Assembly: GCA_964437465.1 (NCBI GenBank)
Contig: CAYTGI010000003.1
Coordinates: 23,660-87,659 of the forward strand
Origin: JAGQLF01 sp964437465
GTDB taxonomy: Bacteria > Patescibacteriota > Dojkabacteria > J137
Reading direction: 5' to 3'
Length of the DNA: 64,000 nt
Part shown: piece after piece, positions 8,944 through 17,654 of the stretch
Layout: every line of letters begins with the position of its first letter
How positions within the stretch are numbered: the stretch's first letter is position 1
The notes under the pieces: generated by a model
The model's database searches: none
Told to the model about the DNA's origin: nothing
Seen by the model: the letters and a program-made list of their open reading frames with translations, nothing else
Made by a program: the position numbers and the translations under genes

Positions 8944-9312
8944 ATGAGTATATTCGAGATTTTTAGAAAAACAGAATCAGGTTCAAGTGAAGTGGGAAGC
9001 TTTGAGTGCGGTAGCGATTCCCTTACTAAAGCGTTTATTGATCTAACTTCTATGGTTGGGCTTTCTAATCCAAATTCGCTAGTTTCAACCTCACCTAAAG
9101 GTGTCTCAATAAGCAAGAAAGGAGATAAGTATATTATTAAGTTACTTATGTTTGATCCTCCTGTAGAACTTGAATGGAGCGATCTTACTCCATTGAACAA
9201 GCTATTTAATACTCTTAATTCAATTTCAGAAGAAGAAAGAGAGGTTGGGAGTGTTAGCTTTAAAAAACTAAATACTGGGCATAAATTCTTTCAAATAGCT
9301 TTAGCTAAATAG
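8944..9312 (+). CDS. Small hypothetical protein (122 aa)
   Basis: A short cytoplasmic protein with no recognised family. Residues 50-75 alternate polar and hydrophobic residues (GDKYIIKLLMFDPPVELEW), suggesting a small beta-sheet domain, and the C-terminal half is charged. The start is chosen because a perfect TATAAT lies 8 nt upstream. Its last 8 bases overlap the 3' end of the convergent methyltransferase gene. The overlapping minus-strand frame at 8892-9200 lacks a promoter and is a shadow. Confidence 0.6.
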   Translation: MSIFEIFRKTESGSSEVGSFECGSDSLTKAFIDLTSMVGLSNPNSLVSTSPKGVSISKKGDKYIIKLLMFDPPVELEWSDLTPLNKLFNTLNSISEEEREVGSVSFKKLNTGHKFFQIALAK

Positions 9313-10513
9313 TTTTCTCTATTATTGCTACACTCTCTAAATGATAAGTATGTGGGAACATATCAAACCCATTGATTTTCTTAATTTTGTACCCATGATT
9401 TTCTAATTCTTTAATATCCCTAGCTTGTGTTACAGGGTTGCACGAAATATAAACTATCTTTTTAGGATCAAAACTTAATACATTGTTTATCCCATTTTGT
9501 TCTAATCCAATTCTAGGTGGATCGACAATTAAAATTTGTTCTTTATGAACCTCTTCAATTAAGTCATTAGAATTTAGGTCTTTCTGTATCATTGAATAGT
9601 TATAGGCTTTATTCAAATCAATGTTTTGTTTCGAGTATTTGATATTTTCAGAATCAATCTCATAACCAAATACTTTTTTAAACTGTTTTGAAAAAATAAT
9701 ACCAATAGTGCCAACACCTGCATAAAGGTCAATGAGATATTCACTATTCTTTTCTTTTAGCTCTTGAGTTATGTAATCAATAATTTTTTCAAAGGTTTTT
9801 AGGTTATTCTGAAAAAAAGTGTTAACTCCTACATCAAATACAGAATCCTTAACTTTTACTCTTATATATTCTTTTCTTAAACTCTTAACAACATCTCCTT
9901 CAGATAGGTCAGTTAGTTTGGGTTGTTTAACTAAATTTATAGAACTAAATCCAAGTTCTTCTGCTTCCTTTAAAATATTTTTGTACTTTTCTGTGTTACC
10001 CTCTTTCGATACAAAAGAAATCATACTCTCATTTCCTTGAGCTTTTACAACAATGTATCTTAGATCTCCAGTGTGTTTTACTAAATCATATATCTCTATT
10101 CCTTCCGAGATTGCTAATTCAAAAAGTAGTCTTGCTTTTAAAAACCATTCTTTTTTAAAAAGTACTGGTTCCGACATATCAACAACCCAGTTGAATCTAC
10201 CCGCTTTACGTTGTCCAAAACGATTATTTGGTTCATGAAATGGGTTATAACTACAAACATAATCCATTCTAAATCTATATTCATGGATAATATCTGATTT
10301 AGTAATGTTAATTTTATATTTGTTATTAAAAATTATATTTAATGCTTGGTTTTTAATAAATATTTGATCTTCATAATTTAAGTCTTCTAAAGGAATTGAA
10401 CCTATTTGGCCAAAATAAAGAGAAGGTTGATCTTTTACTTTACCCTCTCTTCTAAGTTTATTTGCTGATTCTACTAAGAATTTTTTATAAGTTTTATTAG
10501 AATCTATTATCAT
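9305..10513 (-). CDS. RNA (uracil-5-)-methyltransferase, RlmD/TrmA family
   Basis: The protein (402 residues) carries the SAM-binding motif YAGVGTIGIIFS near residue 264. The substrate-site motif IVDPPRIGLE and the nucleophile motif ISCNPVTQARD follow, the cysteine being the catalytic residue that attacks uracil C6. A C-terminal FDMFPHTYHLESVA segment matches the family general-base region. These enzymes make m5U in 23S rRNA or tRNA. It lacks a visible N-terminal TRAM domain and an Fe-S CxxxxxCxxC cluster, so the exact target (tRNA U54, rRNA U747 or U1939) is open. The start codon overlaps the stop of the cytochrome-b5-like gene in a TAATG arrangement, so both are one operon. Confidence 0.88.
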   Translation of the reverse strand: MIIDSNKTYKKFLVESANKLRREGKVKDQPSLYFGQIGSIPLEDLNYEDQIFIKNQALNIIFNNKYKINITKSDIIHEYRFRMDYVCSYNPFHEPNNRFGQRKAGRFNWVVDMSEPVLFKKEWFLKARLLFELAISEGIEIYDLVKHTGDLRYIVVKAQGNESMISFVSKEGNTEKYKNILKEAEELGFSSINLVKQPKLTDLSEGDVVKSLRKEYIRVKVKDSVFDVGVNTFFQNNLKTFEKIIDYITQELKEKNSEYLIDLYAGVGTIGIIFSKQFKKVFGYEIDSENIKYSKQNIDLNKAYNYSMIQKDLNSNDLIEEVHKEQILIVDPPRIGLEQNGINNVLSFDPKKIVYISCNPVTQARDIKELENHGYKIKKINGFDMFPHTYHLESVAIIEKTI

Positions 10514-11193
10514 TACTTCAATTCTCCCACGTAGTATCTTTCTAATTGATCAAGAGCAGTTTGCAGCGAACCGTGCTGATTATTAAAGATTACACTAGCA
10601 TCAATCCCACACATACTTGCAATCTGCTCGTAACCTCCTGGATGAGTATTCGCCCAGCTTTCAGGGATATCGTAGACTTTGTCATCAACAACAGTAAGGC
10701 ATCTTATAGACAAGTCATCTGCCTCATTAACTTCTGATATTGAAAAAGTCTGTAGAGTTGGCTCTAAGGACATAGATTCAGTCATATCAACAGTACCTAC
10801 TAAGTAATCATTTAACTGACTTATTGCATTCTGACTATCTCCATGAACGTTATTAAAAGCACTTGAAGCATCTATACCACACATGTCTGCAATTTGATCA
10901 TATCCACCTGGATGGATATTTGCGTAACTTTCTGGAATTCTATAAACATTGTTATTAACAATAGTTAAGCACTCAGTTTCTAAGTTATCGGCCTCTTCAA
11001 TCTCATCAAGTGTAAATGCAGCTACAATTTCATTTTCTTGTTCGTTTTGGATTAGTTCAGCTGGGGGTGTATCTTGTGTTTTAATTGGATCCTCTTCGGA
11101 GTTTTCTTTAAGAAGAGTAAATCCAAGGTATATTATTAGAATTAAAATAATTGCCCCTAATACAGGGTAGACCAGTTTATATACAAAGTTCAT
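10513..11193 (-). CDS. Membrane-anchored protein with two cytochrome b5-like heme domains
   Basis: After one N-terminal membrane segment (about residues 7-27) and an acidic linker come two similar repeats of about 60 residues. Each has the cytochrome b5 signature HPGG (ANIHPGGYDQI and ANTHPGGYEQI) and a second histidine about 24 residues later (NNVHGDS, NNQHGSL). These are the two positions that ligate heme in the family. CGIDAS precedes the second histidine in both repeats. The predicted location is extracytoplasmic. A two-heme electron carrier or heme-binding protein is plausible. CPR generally lack heme synthesis, so heme would have to come from outside. The stop overlaps the methyltransferase start. 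Confidence 0.8.
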   Translation of the reverse strand: MNFVYKLVYPVLGAIILILIIYLGFTLLKENSEEDPIKTQDTPPAELIQNEQENEIVAAFTLDEIEEADNLETECLTIVNNNVYRIPESYANIHPGGYDQIADMCGIDASSAFNNVHGDSQNAISQLNDYLVGTVDMTESMSLEPTLQTFSISEVNEADDLSIRCLTVVDDKVYDIPESWANTHPGGYEQIASMCGIDASVIFNNQHGSLQTALDQLERYYVGELK

Positions 11194-11249
11194 GAGAAAA
11201 ATTTAAAAAGTACTAATGAAGTTTATAGAAAGAATTAAGCTCAATCAAA

Positions 11250-12224
11250 TTATGTTTTTTTTCTTCTTTTATTGAACTTTTTCCAGGGCTGATTATTTGT
11301 TTCAGAACTAGCTTTATTTTCTTTAATTGTATTTTTATCTCTATCTTCTGTTTGAATTTTCTTATTTTTATTACTAAAAAACTTTAGCTGTACTCTTAAA
11401 ATAAATTGGATTGATGGTACAATAAGAAGCAAACTTGATGCTATAAAAATTCCAGGAATAACAAAATTTACACCCATCCCGAAAAATAAAGGAAAAATAA
11501 TGAAGAATATAGCTATCATTAAATAATTCTTTATAAGATCACTGTTATCTCTAAGATTTTCAATTACATTATTAATTGTGTGCTTAGCATTTCTCCTTGT
11601 TTGAAGCCAGCTTAAGCTAAACAATATTGAAGACCATATTCCTGCATTAGCAATTGTTAAAATGTCTATATCTCTAACTTGGTAAAACCTTGATACTACG
11701 GATATTAATGTTAACTGTGAAATTACAGATAAAAATATAAGAAATAAATTCAAAGCAAGGACTTTTAACAATGCAAAGTAACCTCCTTCAATTTTAGAGG
11801 ATCTAAAAATGAAGTAGATGTTTCCAAGATTAATAGAAATGAAGAATAAAGACACCGCAGATATAACAGATAATAGAACATCCTGCTGACTTCTTTCAGG
11901 TATAATTTCTGAGATTGTATAGTCTATTTCTGTATCAGTAATATATTCCTCAATACTGTTTTGTACCTCCTCAAAGCCTATGTTTTGAAAATAAATTTTC
12001 TCATTTTGTCTATCTATTCTCGTTACACCTACTGAAGTTTGAAAGTTTCTAAAAAAATCTTCGCTAATTTCATTCTCTGAACTTAAGTTCACAATAATTT
12101 TTTCATTAAAATCAGAAAAGTAGAAAATATTATTAACTAGTAATGTTGGAATAGATAGAACCAGTAAAAAGCTAATAAATATTACTAATGCATTATTTTT
12201 TATTCTTTTAAGATTTTTATTCAT
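11250..12224 (-). CDS. secF: Divergent SecF-like membrane protein
   Basis: The gene follows SecD with an 8-base overlap, as in many secDF operons. One membrane segment near the N-terminus is followed by about 95 extracytoplasmic residues, then five hydrophobic segments (residues about 105-270) and a basic C-tail. A segment NVIENLRDN resembles the loop after the SecF TM4 motif (FDRIREN). The residues that carry protons in canonical SecF are not visible at the expected place (SSILFSLSWLQTRRN). SecDF uses the proton gradient to pull translocated proteins outward. This copy may be very divergent, or have lost proton coupling. Confidence 0.6.
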   Translation of the reverse strand: MNKNLKRIKNNALVIFISFLLVLSIPTLLVNNIFYFSDFNEKIIVNLSSENEISEDFFRNFQTSVGVTRIDRQNEKIYFQNIGFEEVQNSIEEYITDTEIDYTISEIIPERSQQDVLLSVISAVSLFFISINLGNIYFIFRSSKIEGGYFALLKVLALNLFLIFLSVISQLTLISVVSRFYQVRDIDILTIANAGIWSSILFSLSWLQTRRNAKHTINNVIENLRDNSDLIKNYLMIAIFFIIFPLFFGMGVNFVIPGIFIASSLLLIVPSIQFILRVQLKFFSNKNKKIQTEDRDKNTIKENKASSETNNQPWKKFNKRRKKT

Positions 12225-13623
12225 AACTTTTTCTCAAACCAAATATGCTTCTTATAGTTTGGTTTTCAATTAAAAATGTATTAATAATAAAGTTTAGGTG
12301 AAAGAAAATTGTAATAACTAATGATATAAAACCAGCTACAATAACCTCTAAAGTCTGAGTAAACATACCTAAATCCACATTAAAGACATAAATAGATATT
12401 AGTGAAAGTATTGAGATTAATCCTAGAACAACGAAATCAAAATTCTTCTGAGTTAAATCAGTTTTATCCTCAGTTTTTAATAAATCAAATATAACAAAAG
12501 TAAAGATTGCAATAACTGTAATAATTCCAATAATAAATCCACTAGAGATTGGTGTTTGAACAAATTTCAATATATTAGTTAAAGTTAAAAGACCAAATGA
12601 AATTCCAGAAATGAATAGAATTGTCTTTCTTGCTTTTAAACTTTTACCTACATTCAGTACCAATAGTCCTAGTCCAACAATTATTGATCCTGCAATAAGT
12701 GTTGTCCCTTCTGGATTAAATACTGGAGCTTCTACTTTAGTTTCCTCAACAAGATTAATTGAGTAAGCTAATGCTTCATCTTCTGTAAATAAACTATGAA
12801 CTATGTTTAAGATATTATAATTTGACCTTGGATCACTTGATTCTACAAGTAAAGCTCTCATTGTTGATTCATTAATGTCATCACGAATAATGTGCAGGAT
12901 TTTTTCCCCGTCTATAATCATATTAGCTCCTATTTCTTCACCTGAAAAAAATCTATTAAAGTAAGAAACAAAGTTTGGAAGTCTTCTTACTGAGTCAATT
13001 CTTCTATCATCAACTGAAATTACTAAATTGCTTCCACTTACACTTGATCTTTGAGTTTGAGAACCACCAGCTCCATCATCTACATTTTGTTGGAAGCTTA
13101 TGTTACTTGCGTATCTTATTGTTTTAATATCTTCCTCACTTACCTCGAAATCGATTTCACTTTCTGGATTGTTTGGATCTACTAGATATCTAAACTCAAT
13201 TTCTCCTCTTGAAAACAACCAATCTGCATAAACTTCCCTCTCTGGATAGTTATTTGGAATTATAAGGTTTAGTTTGTATTCATCATTTGTTATCTCACCT
13301 TGAACTGTTATGTCGTATATTTCTGCAAATTTTATTCTAGAATCAATTGTATTGACTGCTTTTGTTAAAAAGTCTCTCTTATCTTCAGAAGAAATTTCCT
13401 CTTCTCCAAAGTCCACATTTGCAGTAAAAACCTCACTTGCATACACATCTTTACCTTGAGTTAAACTTCCGTAGTCTGCACCAATTCCTATTCGTGAAAA
13501 TCCTACAGAAGGATATCTATAAGTCTGCCCATTTAAGTTAAAGGTGAATTCAGGTAGTGCTAGTACAAGAAGCAGAATAAATGTAATTATCGTTAAAAAG
13601 ATTTTAAATGTTTTTATATTCAT
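12217..13623 (-). CDS. secD: Divergent SecD-like protein-export membrane protein
   Basis: The layout matches SecD. An N-terminal membrane segment leads into a GIGADYGSLTQGKDVY stretch at the position of the family GLDLQGG motif. A P1-type periplasmic domain of about 270 residues with a repeated FTEDEALAYSINL helix follows, and then six C-terminal membrane segments. The TM motif DANVLIFER, which holds the essential Asp, is replaced by a stretch like AIFTFVIFDLL. TATAAT lies 7 nt before the ATG. It overlaps secF by 8 bases. The assignment rests on topology, gene order and weak motif echoes. Confidence 0.6.
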   Translation of the reverse strand: MNIKTFKIFLTIITFILLLVLALPEFTFNLNGQTYRYPSVGFSRIGIGADYGSLTQGKDVYASEVFTANVDFGEEEISSEDKRDFLTKAVNTIDSRIKFAEIYDITVQGEITNDEYKLNLIIPNNYPEREVYADWLFSRGEIEFRYLVDPNNPESEIDFEVSEEDIKTIRYASNISFQQNVDDGAGGSQTQRSSVSGSNLVISVDDRRIDSVRRLPNFVSYFNRFFSGEEIGANMIIDGEKILHIIRDDINESTMRALLVESSDPRSNYNILNIVHSLFTEDEALAYSINLVEETKVEAPVFNPEGTTLIAGSIIVGLGLLVLNVGKSLKARKTILFISGISFGLLTLTNILKFVQTPISSGFIIGIITVIAIFTFVIFDLLKTEDKTDLTQKNFDFVVLGLISILSLISIYVFNVDLGMFTQTLEVIVAGFISLVITIFFHLNFIINTFLIENQTIRSIFGLRKSYE

Positions 13624-13630
13624 AGCAATG

Positions 13631-13636
13631 ATTATA
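13631..13636 (-). promoter_or_regulatory. -10 box of the secD-secF operon
   Basis: Perfect TATAAT on the minus strand, 7 nt before the ATG at 13623, with no Shine-Dalgarno sequence. Confidence 0.55.
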
Positions 13637-13664
13637 CAAAAGGTTGGCTAAAACTCAAATAAAT

Positions 13665-14711
13665 TTACATGCTGGAAAGTTTATATTTTGTTCCTCTTCC
13701 CTTTCCTTCTATCTTTAAAAGCTTTTTTCTTACAAGATCATTCAGGTCTCTAAAGGCTGTCATTGTAGAAACATCCATCATGTGACAATAATCTTCTCTC
13801 TTTATTGTGGGTACATTTTGTAAATATTTTAAAATTTTTAACTGTCTTTTGTTTAAGTTTAAAAATGGTTGTTGTTTTGATTTTTCTTCAATAGCAACAA
13901 ATTCATTTATTTCTTCTCTTGAAGATATTAAATCACTTGAAACTATTGAAGTAAATATATCTATCCAATGGGACATATCATATGTTTTTCTTACAATGTC
14001 GTATCCTTTTAAGAATTTTTCTTCGTTATTTACGATCATTCTAATTACCGATGTGTAAGTCTTGGAACCAAAACCGTTTTTTAAAAAAAGATAATCAAGG
14101 ATTGATAGAATGAAAAATTTGTTACCAGCAGGAAATGGTGAAATCTCCATCAATCTAAACATAACTATTGCAATTCTGACAATTGGAATTATTGTAGGTG
14201 AGGAATATTTGTACCATTCCACAAGTTCGTTAATCTCATTTTCAATTTCATTCACATTTAACGAAGTATCTCTAACGACAACATAACTATCCCATCTTTC
14301 ATCTAACTTTTCGTTGAAAGATCGAAAATTAGCTTCCCATGTTTCTCTCCACTGATTTAAAATAAGTTTAGCTAAATGTAACATTATGGGTTTATCAAAT
14401 TCTGAATACGTATCTGCTACATTTGATCTATTAAAATCCAAAACATTTTTGAAGTTCTTAATGATAATTGATCTCATCTCATCCATAGTTTCAATCTTTT
14501 GAGAATTAGCAATTTTTTCAGCATCCTTTATTGTTAGTTCTAATCCAAGCATGTTTGAGAAATGCAAAATGTCATACGATTTTGTTTGAAGCAGAAGCTT
14601 TTGTCTAACACCGTAAGATAAATCCTGGTTTTCCAGAATTGCTTTACTTCTTTCAATCTTCACAAGATTCTGAACTACTTTATCGCTGTAATTGAATTTT
14701 GGTGTGTACAT
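13665..14711 (-). CDS. Fic-like protein with degenerate active site plus winged-helix C-terminus
   Basis: The N-terminal two-thirds look like a Fic (AMP-transferase) fold: a helix IPIVRIAIVMFRLM followed by ISPFPAGNKFFIL, aligned with the family signature HPFxxGNGRxxR. The catalytic His is Ser and GNGR is GNKF, so adenylylation by the usual mechanism is unlikely. Residues about 285-348 form a winged helix (KREDYCHMMDVSTMTAFRDL, then LEG/GKGRGTKY), typical of Fic-HTH proteins. It may act as a transcription regulator or an enzyme with altered chemistry. TATTAT lies 8 nt before the start codon. Confidence 0.7.
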   Translation of the reverse strand: MYTPKFNYSDKVVQNLVKIERSKAILENQDLSYGVRQKLLLQTKSYDILHFSNMLGLELTIKDAEKIANSQKIETMDEMRSIIIKNFKNVLDFNRSNVADTYSEFDKPIMLHLAKLILNQWRETWEANFRSFNEKLDERWDSYVVVRDTSLNVNEIENEINELVEWYKYSSPTIIPIVRIAIVMFRLMEISPFPAGNKFFILSILDYLFLKNGFGSKTYTSVIRMIVNNEEKFLKGYDIVRKTYDMSHWIDIFTSIVSSDLISSREEINEFVAIEEKSKQQPFLNLNKRQLKILKYLQNVPTIKREDYCHMMDVSTMTAFRDLNDLVRKKLLKIEGKGRGTKYKLSSM

Positions 14712-14819
14712 ATTAAATCATAATACGTAAATGATATGAAAATAATAACATTTAAATTCAATGTATAAAAATAGAAATAACTTTTTCTTTGGAGTAAAAT
14801 CGTTGAATAAATTTAGAGT

Positions 14820-15145
14820 ATAGAAAAGCTGTACAAAATTAAGTCACAACAGATCACTGATCTTGTTGAAAGGGGTTTCGAGTAACGATAAATCATCCAG
14901 GAGAAGGTAAGAGAAATTACGGAGAAGTTCATATTACTTCGAGCACTGTATTAACCCCAGGATATATCTTGAAGAATAATAACTTTAGAATAGTTTATAA
15001 ATTTGAATGTGATGGAGATCTACAATTCTGGACTTAGGAAAGAGGGCATGAACCTGATGATATGTTAAATATAAAATCAACTCAATTACATCAGCTTATT
15101 AAAAGTGGTGAAGTAGAACTTATTCCAACAACTACTGAATCCTAA
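14820..15145 (+). pseudogene. Decayed gene with a frameshift and an in-frame TAG
   Basis: The plus strand reads KIKSQQITDLVERGF in one frame, then continues after a one-base shift near 14879 as RVTINHPGEGKRNYGEVHIT and on to LTPGYILKNNNFRIVYKF. TAG at 15035-15037 interrupts DLQFWT-stop-ERGHEPDDML. The frame then runs through HQLIKSGEVELIPTTTES to TAA. The continuity of protein-like sequence on both sides of each lesion shows a recently disabled coding region of about 105 residues. The family is not recognised. No intact gene occupies 14712-15141. Confidence 0.55.
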
Positions 15146-15921
15146 ATTTTTTTTTGTAAATCCTTAAGAGCATTAAGTCTTCGAATGCCGTTATCTTTAA
15201 CCTGAACTAGAAAACCTTCATAAGTATGATTTGTTCCATCTTTGTCGGGGTCTATCCATTCCTGGTTTTGTAGAGGTTCGGTTGAGTCTTTGATTACTAT
15301 TTTTCCTTCTCTAGTTCCATTATCATCTCCATATTGTTCTGATGAGTTTATGTAATGAATCTCTCGAGTATTTCCGTTATCATCTTTAACTACTTTTGTT
15401 ACTAACATTATATGGTGAGAATTTTTCTTTTTTCCTTTGGATCTTATTACGTCTAGTGGTTTTACTTTATTAATTGATACTTTCTTTGCATTTTCAGAGT
15501 TAGTCATAATTTCAGCACCGAGTTTTTGTACTGGTTTTAATACATACGAAATTTTTCCGATTATACTTTTATTAGGAATTTTAAACTTACCCCAAATTGG
15601 CTTACCGATTACCTCTAAGTGCCATTCATTTAAAACATGCATTATAAAGCCAGAACAATCTATTCCAATACCTCTGTCTATTAAAAACTGTCTGATTTCT
15701 TTTTCTGTCATTTCATTAAAGTCTGCACCTTTTAGCTTTTCCCACATCTTTGCCTCAAGTTCGATTTCTTCCGGTGTTCCTTTTCCTACCATTGCTCTAA
15801 GATCTTTTGCCTTTCTTACATTAATAAAGTAGGGGCATCTGACGTCCTTCCCTCCAAGATTTAGGGCTTTATATTTATTTATTATCTTCCAGATTGATTC
15901 TGGTAGTACTAATTCATTCAT
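15142..15921 (-). CDS. NlpC/P60-like cysteine peptidase or amidase, last gene of the operon
   Basis: The protein shows a GIDCSGFIMHVLNEW segment near residue 97, typical of the nucleophile cysteine of NlpC/P60 hydrolases. HHIMLVTKV near residue 178 fits the catalytic-histidine strand. These enzymes cut or transfer gamma-D-Glu-diamino acid or other amide bonds. No signal peptide is present, so it would act in the cytoplasm unless exported another way, which is unusual for a wall hydrolase. That fits a role tied to the co-transcribed ligase and PLP enzyme. It overlaps the preceding 104-aa gene by 8 bases. Confidence 0.72.
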   Translation of the reverse strand: MNELVLPESIWKIINKYKALNLGGKDVRCPYFINVRKAKDLRAMVGKGTPEEIELEAKMWEKLKGADFNEMTEKEIRQFLIDRGIGIDCSGFIMHVLNEWHLEVIGKPIWGKFKIPNKSIIGKISYVLKPVQKLGAEIMTNSENAKKVSINKVKPLDVIRSKGKKKNSHHIMLVTKVVKDDNGNTREIHYINSSEQYGDDNGTREGKIVIKDSTEPLQNQEWIDPDKDGTNHTYEGFLVQVKDNGIRRLNALKDLQKKI

Positions 15922-16228
15922 TTAATTTTTTTGAATATTTTTTAATTTCTTTTAAAATTTCTTTTTCAAAATTTTGCTGAGCTTTCATCCATTTTTCTAT
16001 TTTACTTTTGAACTTACTTGCCTCTCCTGATATTATTAAATCTTCTAAAGGTTTTGAATACATCTGGTTTACTGTATCAAAAGCTTTCTCAAATGTTTCC
16101 CCATTCAGGTGAGCTATTTCTTTTAGATATATTTCAAAATATTTAATCATAAAAGAAGTTAACTTTTCAGTCTCAACTTCATTATGAAACAAAGAACTAA
16201 TTTCACTTATTATGTCATCAGACTTCAT
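15914..16228 (-). CDS. Small helical protein (104 aa) in the biosynthetic operon
   Basis: An all-helical, charged cytoplasmic protein with no known motif. It is rich in Lys and Glu and ends EKEILKEIKKYSKKLNE. It overlaps the ATP-grasp gene by 11 bases upstream and the NlpC/P60-like gene by 8 bases downstream, so it is translated within a tight operon. It might be a carrier, a scaffold or a substrate-binding subunit for the neighbouring enzymes; the sequence does not decide. Confidence 0.6.
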   Translation of the reverse strand: MKSDDIISEISSLFHNEVETEKLTSFMIKYFEIYLKEIAHLNGETFEKAFDTVNQMYSKPLEDLIISGEASKFKSKIEKWMKAQQNFEKEILKEIKKYSKKLNE

Positions 16229-17654
16229 TTCTTATAGTCTTAAACGCTTCTGATAACCATGCAGGCAAACTTCTTTGCTTATCTATTATCCCATAATTAA
16301 ACTGAAACCTACAAAGCTCGTCTAATTTTCTTTTTTTTGAATCAGGTTTTTGAAAATTAATAACAAATCCTGCACCCTCAATATCTTCAATTGAATAGCC
16401 ATTACTTTTAAAAATTAGTGGCCTATCTTGTTCTTCATCAATGTATATTACGTTTTCTTTATCAGTTGGATGTTTGTCTGACCAGTCTTTAGAAGAATTG
16501 TCACTTTGTAATCTATAAATTCCAGATTTAAAATTGTGGTCTTTTACATGGGTATCTTTATCAGCTCTTAAGAAAACTTGAGATCCTTTAAGATTAATCA
16601 TATGTTCGTAGTCAAAGCTTATATGAATATCTAAGAATTCTGCAATATGCATTAAAAACTGGGGTATTGTATTACCATGCTCTATTTCAAGATATGTTTG
16701 GAAAGGGATATTTGATGTTTGTCTTGCGTTAATCTCTATTAGGTATGCCTCATCTTCTTTAATAATAAGATCTAATCCAAATAGTCCTCTATACCCTTGC
16801 TCTATTAACATCTTACCTATCTTGCTAATTTCTGTAGTAAGATCTACAAGTAGCTCATCACTAATTTCTTTTGAGTAAAACCAGTCAAAATCATTTCCTA
16901 CAGTTGCCCCAACTGAGCTAGTTAATTCTTTAATCCCTGTAATTTGGTACTGTAGTCCTCCTATGTAAATAGAATTGTTATATATGCAAACATTTACTGT
17001 CATTGGAATACCTTCAATGTATTCACTTATTTTTACAATATTTCCAGCCTTCTCATTAGACATATTCTCAAGTTCATCTTTTGAAATAGAAAAATGAGTT
17101 CCTGAACCTGTGTGTGCTCTTTCTTCTTGTAGGACAAACTTATCTCCGAATTGTTCAATGATCTTTTCATGAGTTAGTTCATGAAAATATTTCTTCTGAT
17201 TTTTAGGAGTTCTAATTTTTGCTCCTTCTAAATGACTTACTGCTTTAATTTTATTCTCAAAGATTTGATGAAGTTCATAATCGTTTCCTAAAAGTCTTCC
17301 ACCCAAATTACTTATCTTATAATTCAGAGTATTAGTTGGTATGAATGTAAGTGCATAAAAACCTTTATTAGTCTTAATTTTATTAATCCAATCTTTTGTT
17401 TGATTTTGGCTTAATAAGTTACCAGTAGATTTATGAAGTAACTCTACACCTTCCTTTTCTAAACAGAAAATTGAGATACCTTTTTCTAAAAGATTATCCA
17501 CAATATCATTATCCTCAATACAACAGATATGAAAATTTTCGAGATATTTCTCTAATCCAATTGCTCTTTCAGCTTCTCTTGAAAAATATATTAGGGGTAT
17601 ATCCTTTGTTTTTTCATTGATCTTATCTACAAGTTCTTTGAATTCTTTTCTCAT
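16218..17654 (-). CDS. ATP-grasp ligase
   Basis: The 478-residue protein has an N-terminal Rossmann-like part (about 1-125), an ATP-grasp core (about 130-340) and a C-terminal extension of 130 residues. Core features include KFVLQEERAHTGSGTHF (nucleotide-binding strand and loop), SEYIEGIPMTVNV, and GLFGLDLIIKEDEAYLIEINAR, which holds the Mg-binding Glu and Asn of the family. Such enzymes form amide bonds through acyl-phosphates. The substrate is not evident. Its ATG shares a base with the methyltransferase stop, and it overlaps the next gene by 11 bases, so all are made together. Confidence 0.85.
   Translation of the reverse strand: MRKEFKELVDKINEKTKDIPLIYFSREAERAIGLEKYLENFHICCIEDNDIVDNLLEKGISIFCLEKEGVELLHKSTGNLLSQNQTKDWINKIKTNKGFYALTFIPTNTLNYKISNLGGRLLGNDYELHQIFENKIKAVSHLEGAKIRTPKNQKKYFHELTHEKIIEQFGDKFVLQEERAHTGSGTHFSISKDELENMSNEKAGNIVKISEYIEGIPMTVNVCIYNNSIYIGGLQYQITGIKELTSSVGATVGNDFDWFYSKEISDELLVDLTTEISKIGKMLIEQGYRGLFGLDLIIKEDEAYLIEINARQTSNIPFQTYLEIEHGNTIPQFLMHIAEFLDIHISFDYEHMINLKGSQVFLRADKDTHVKDHNFKSGIYRLQSDNSSKDWSDKHPTDKENVIYIDEEQDRPLIFKSNGYSIEDIEGAGFVINFQKPDSKKRKLDELCRFQFNYGIIDKQRSLPAWLSEAFKTIRNEV

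Noticed and set aside
8892..9200. Minus-strand frame of 102 codons overlapping the 8944 gene
   Set aside because: No promoter and unlikely composition; the plus-strand gene has a perfect -10 box at the right distance.
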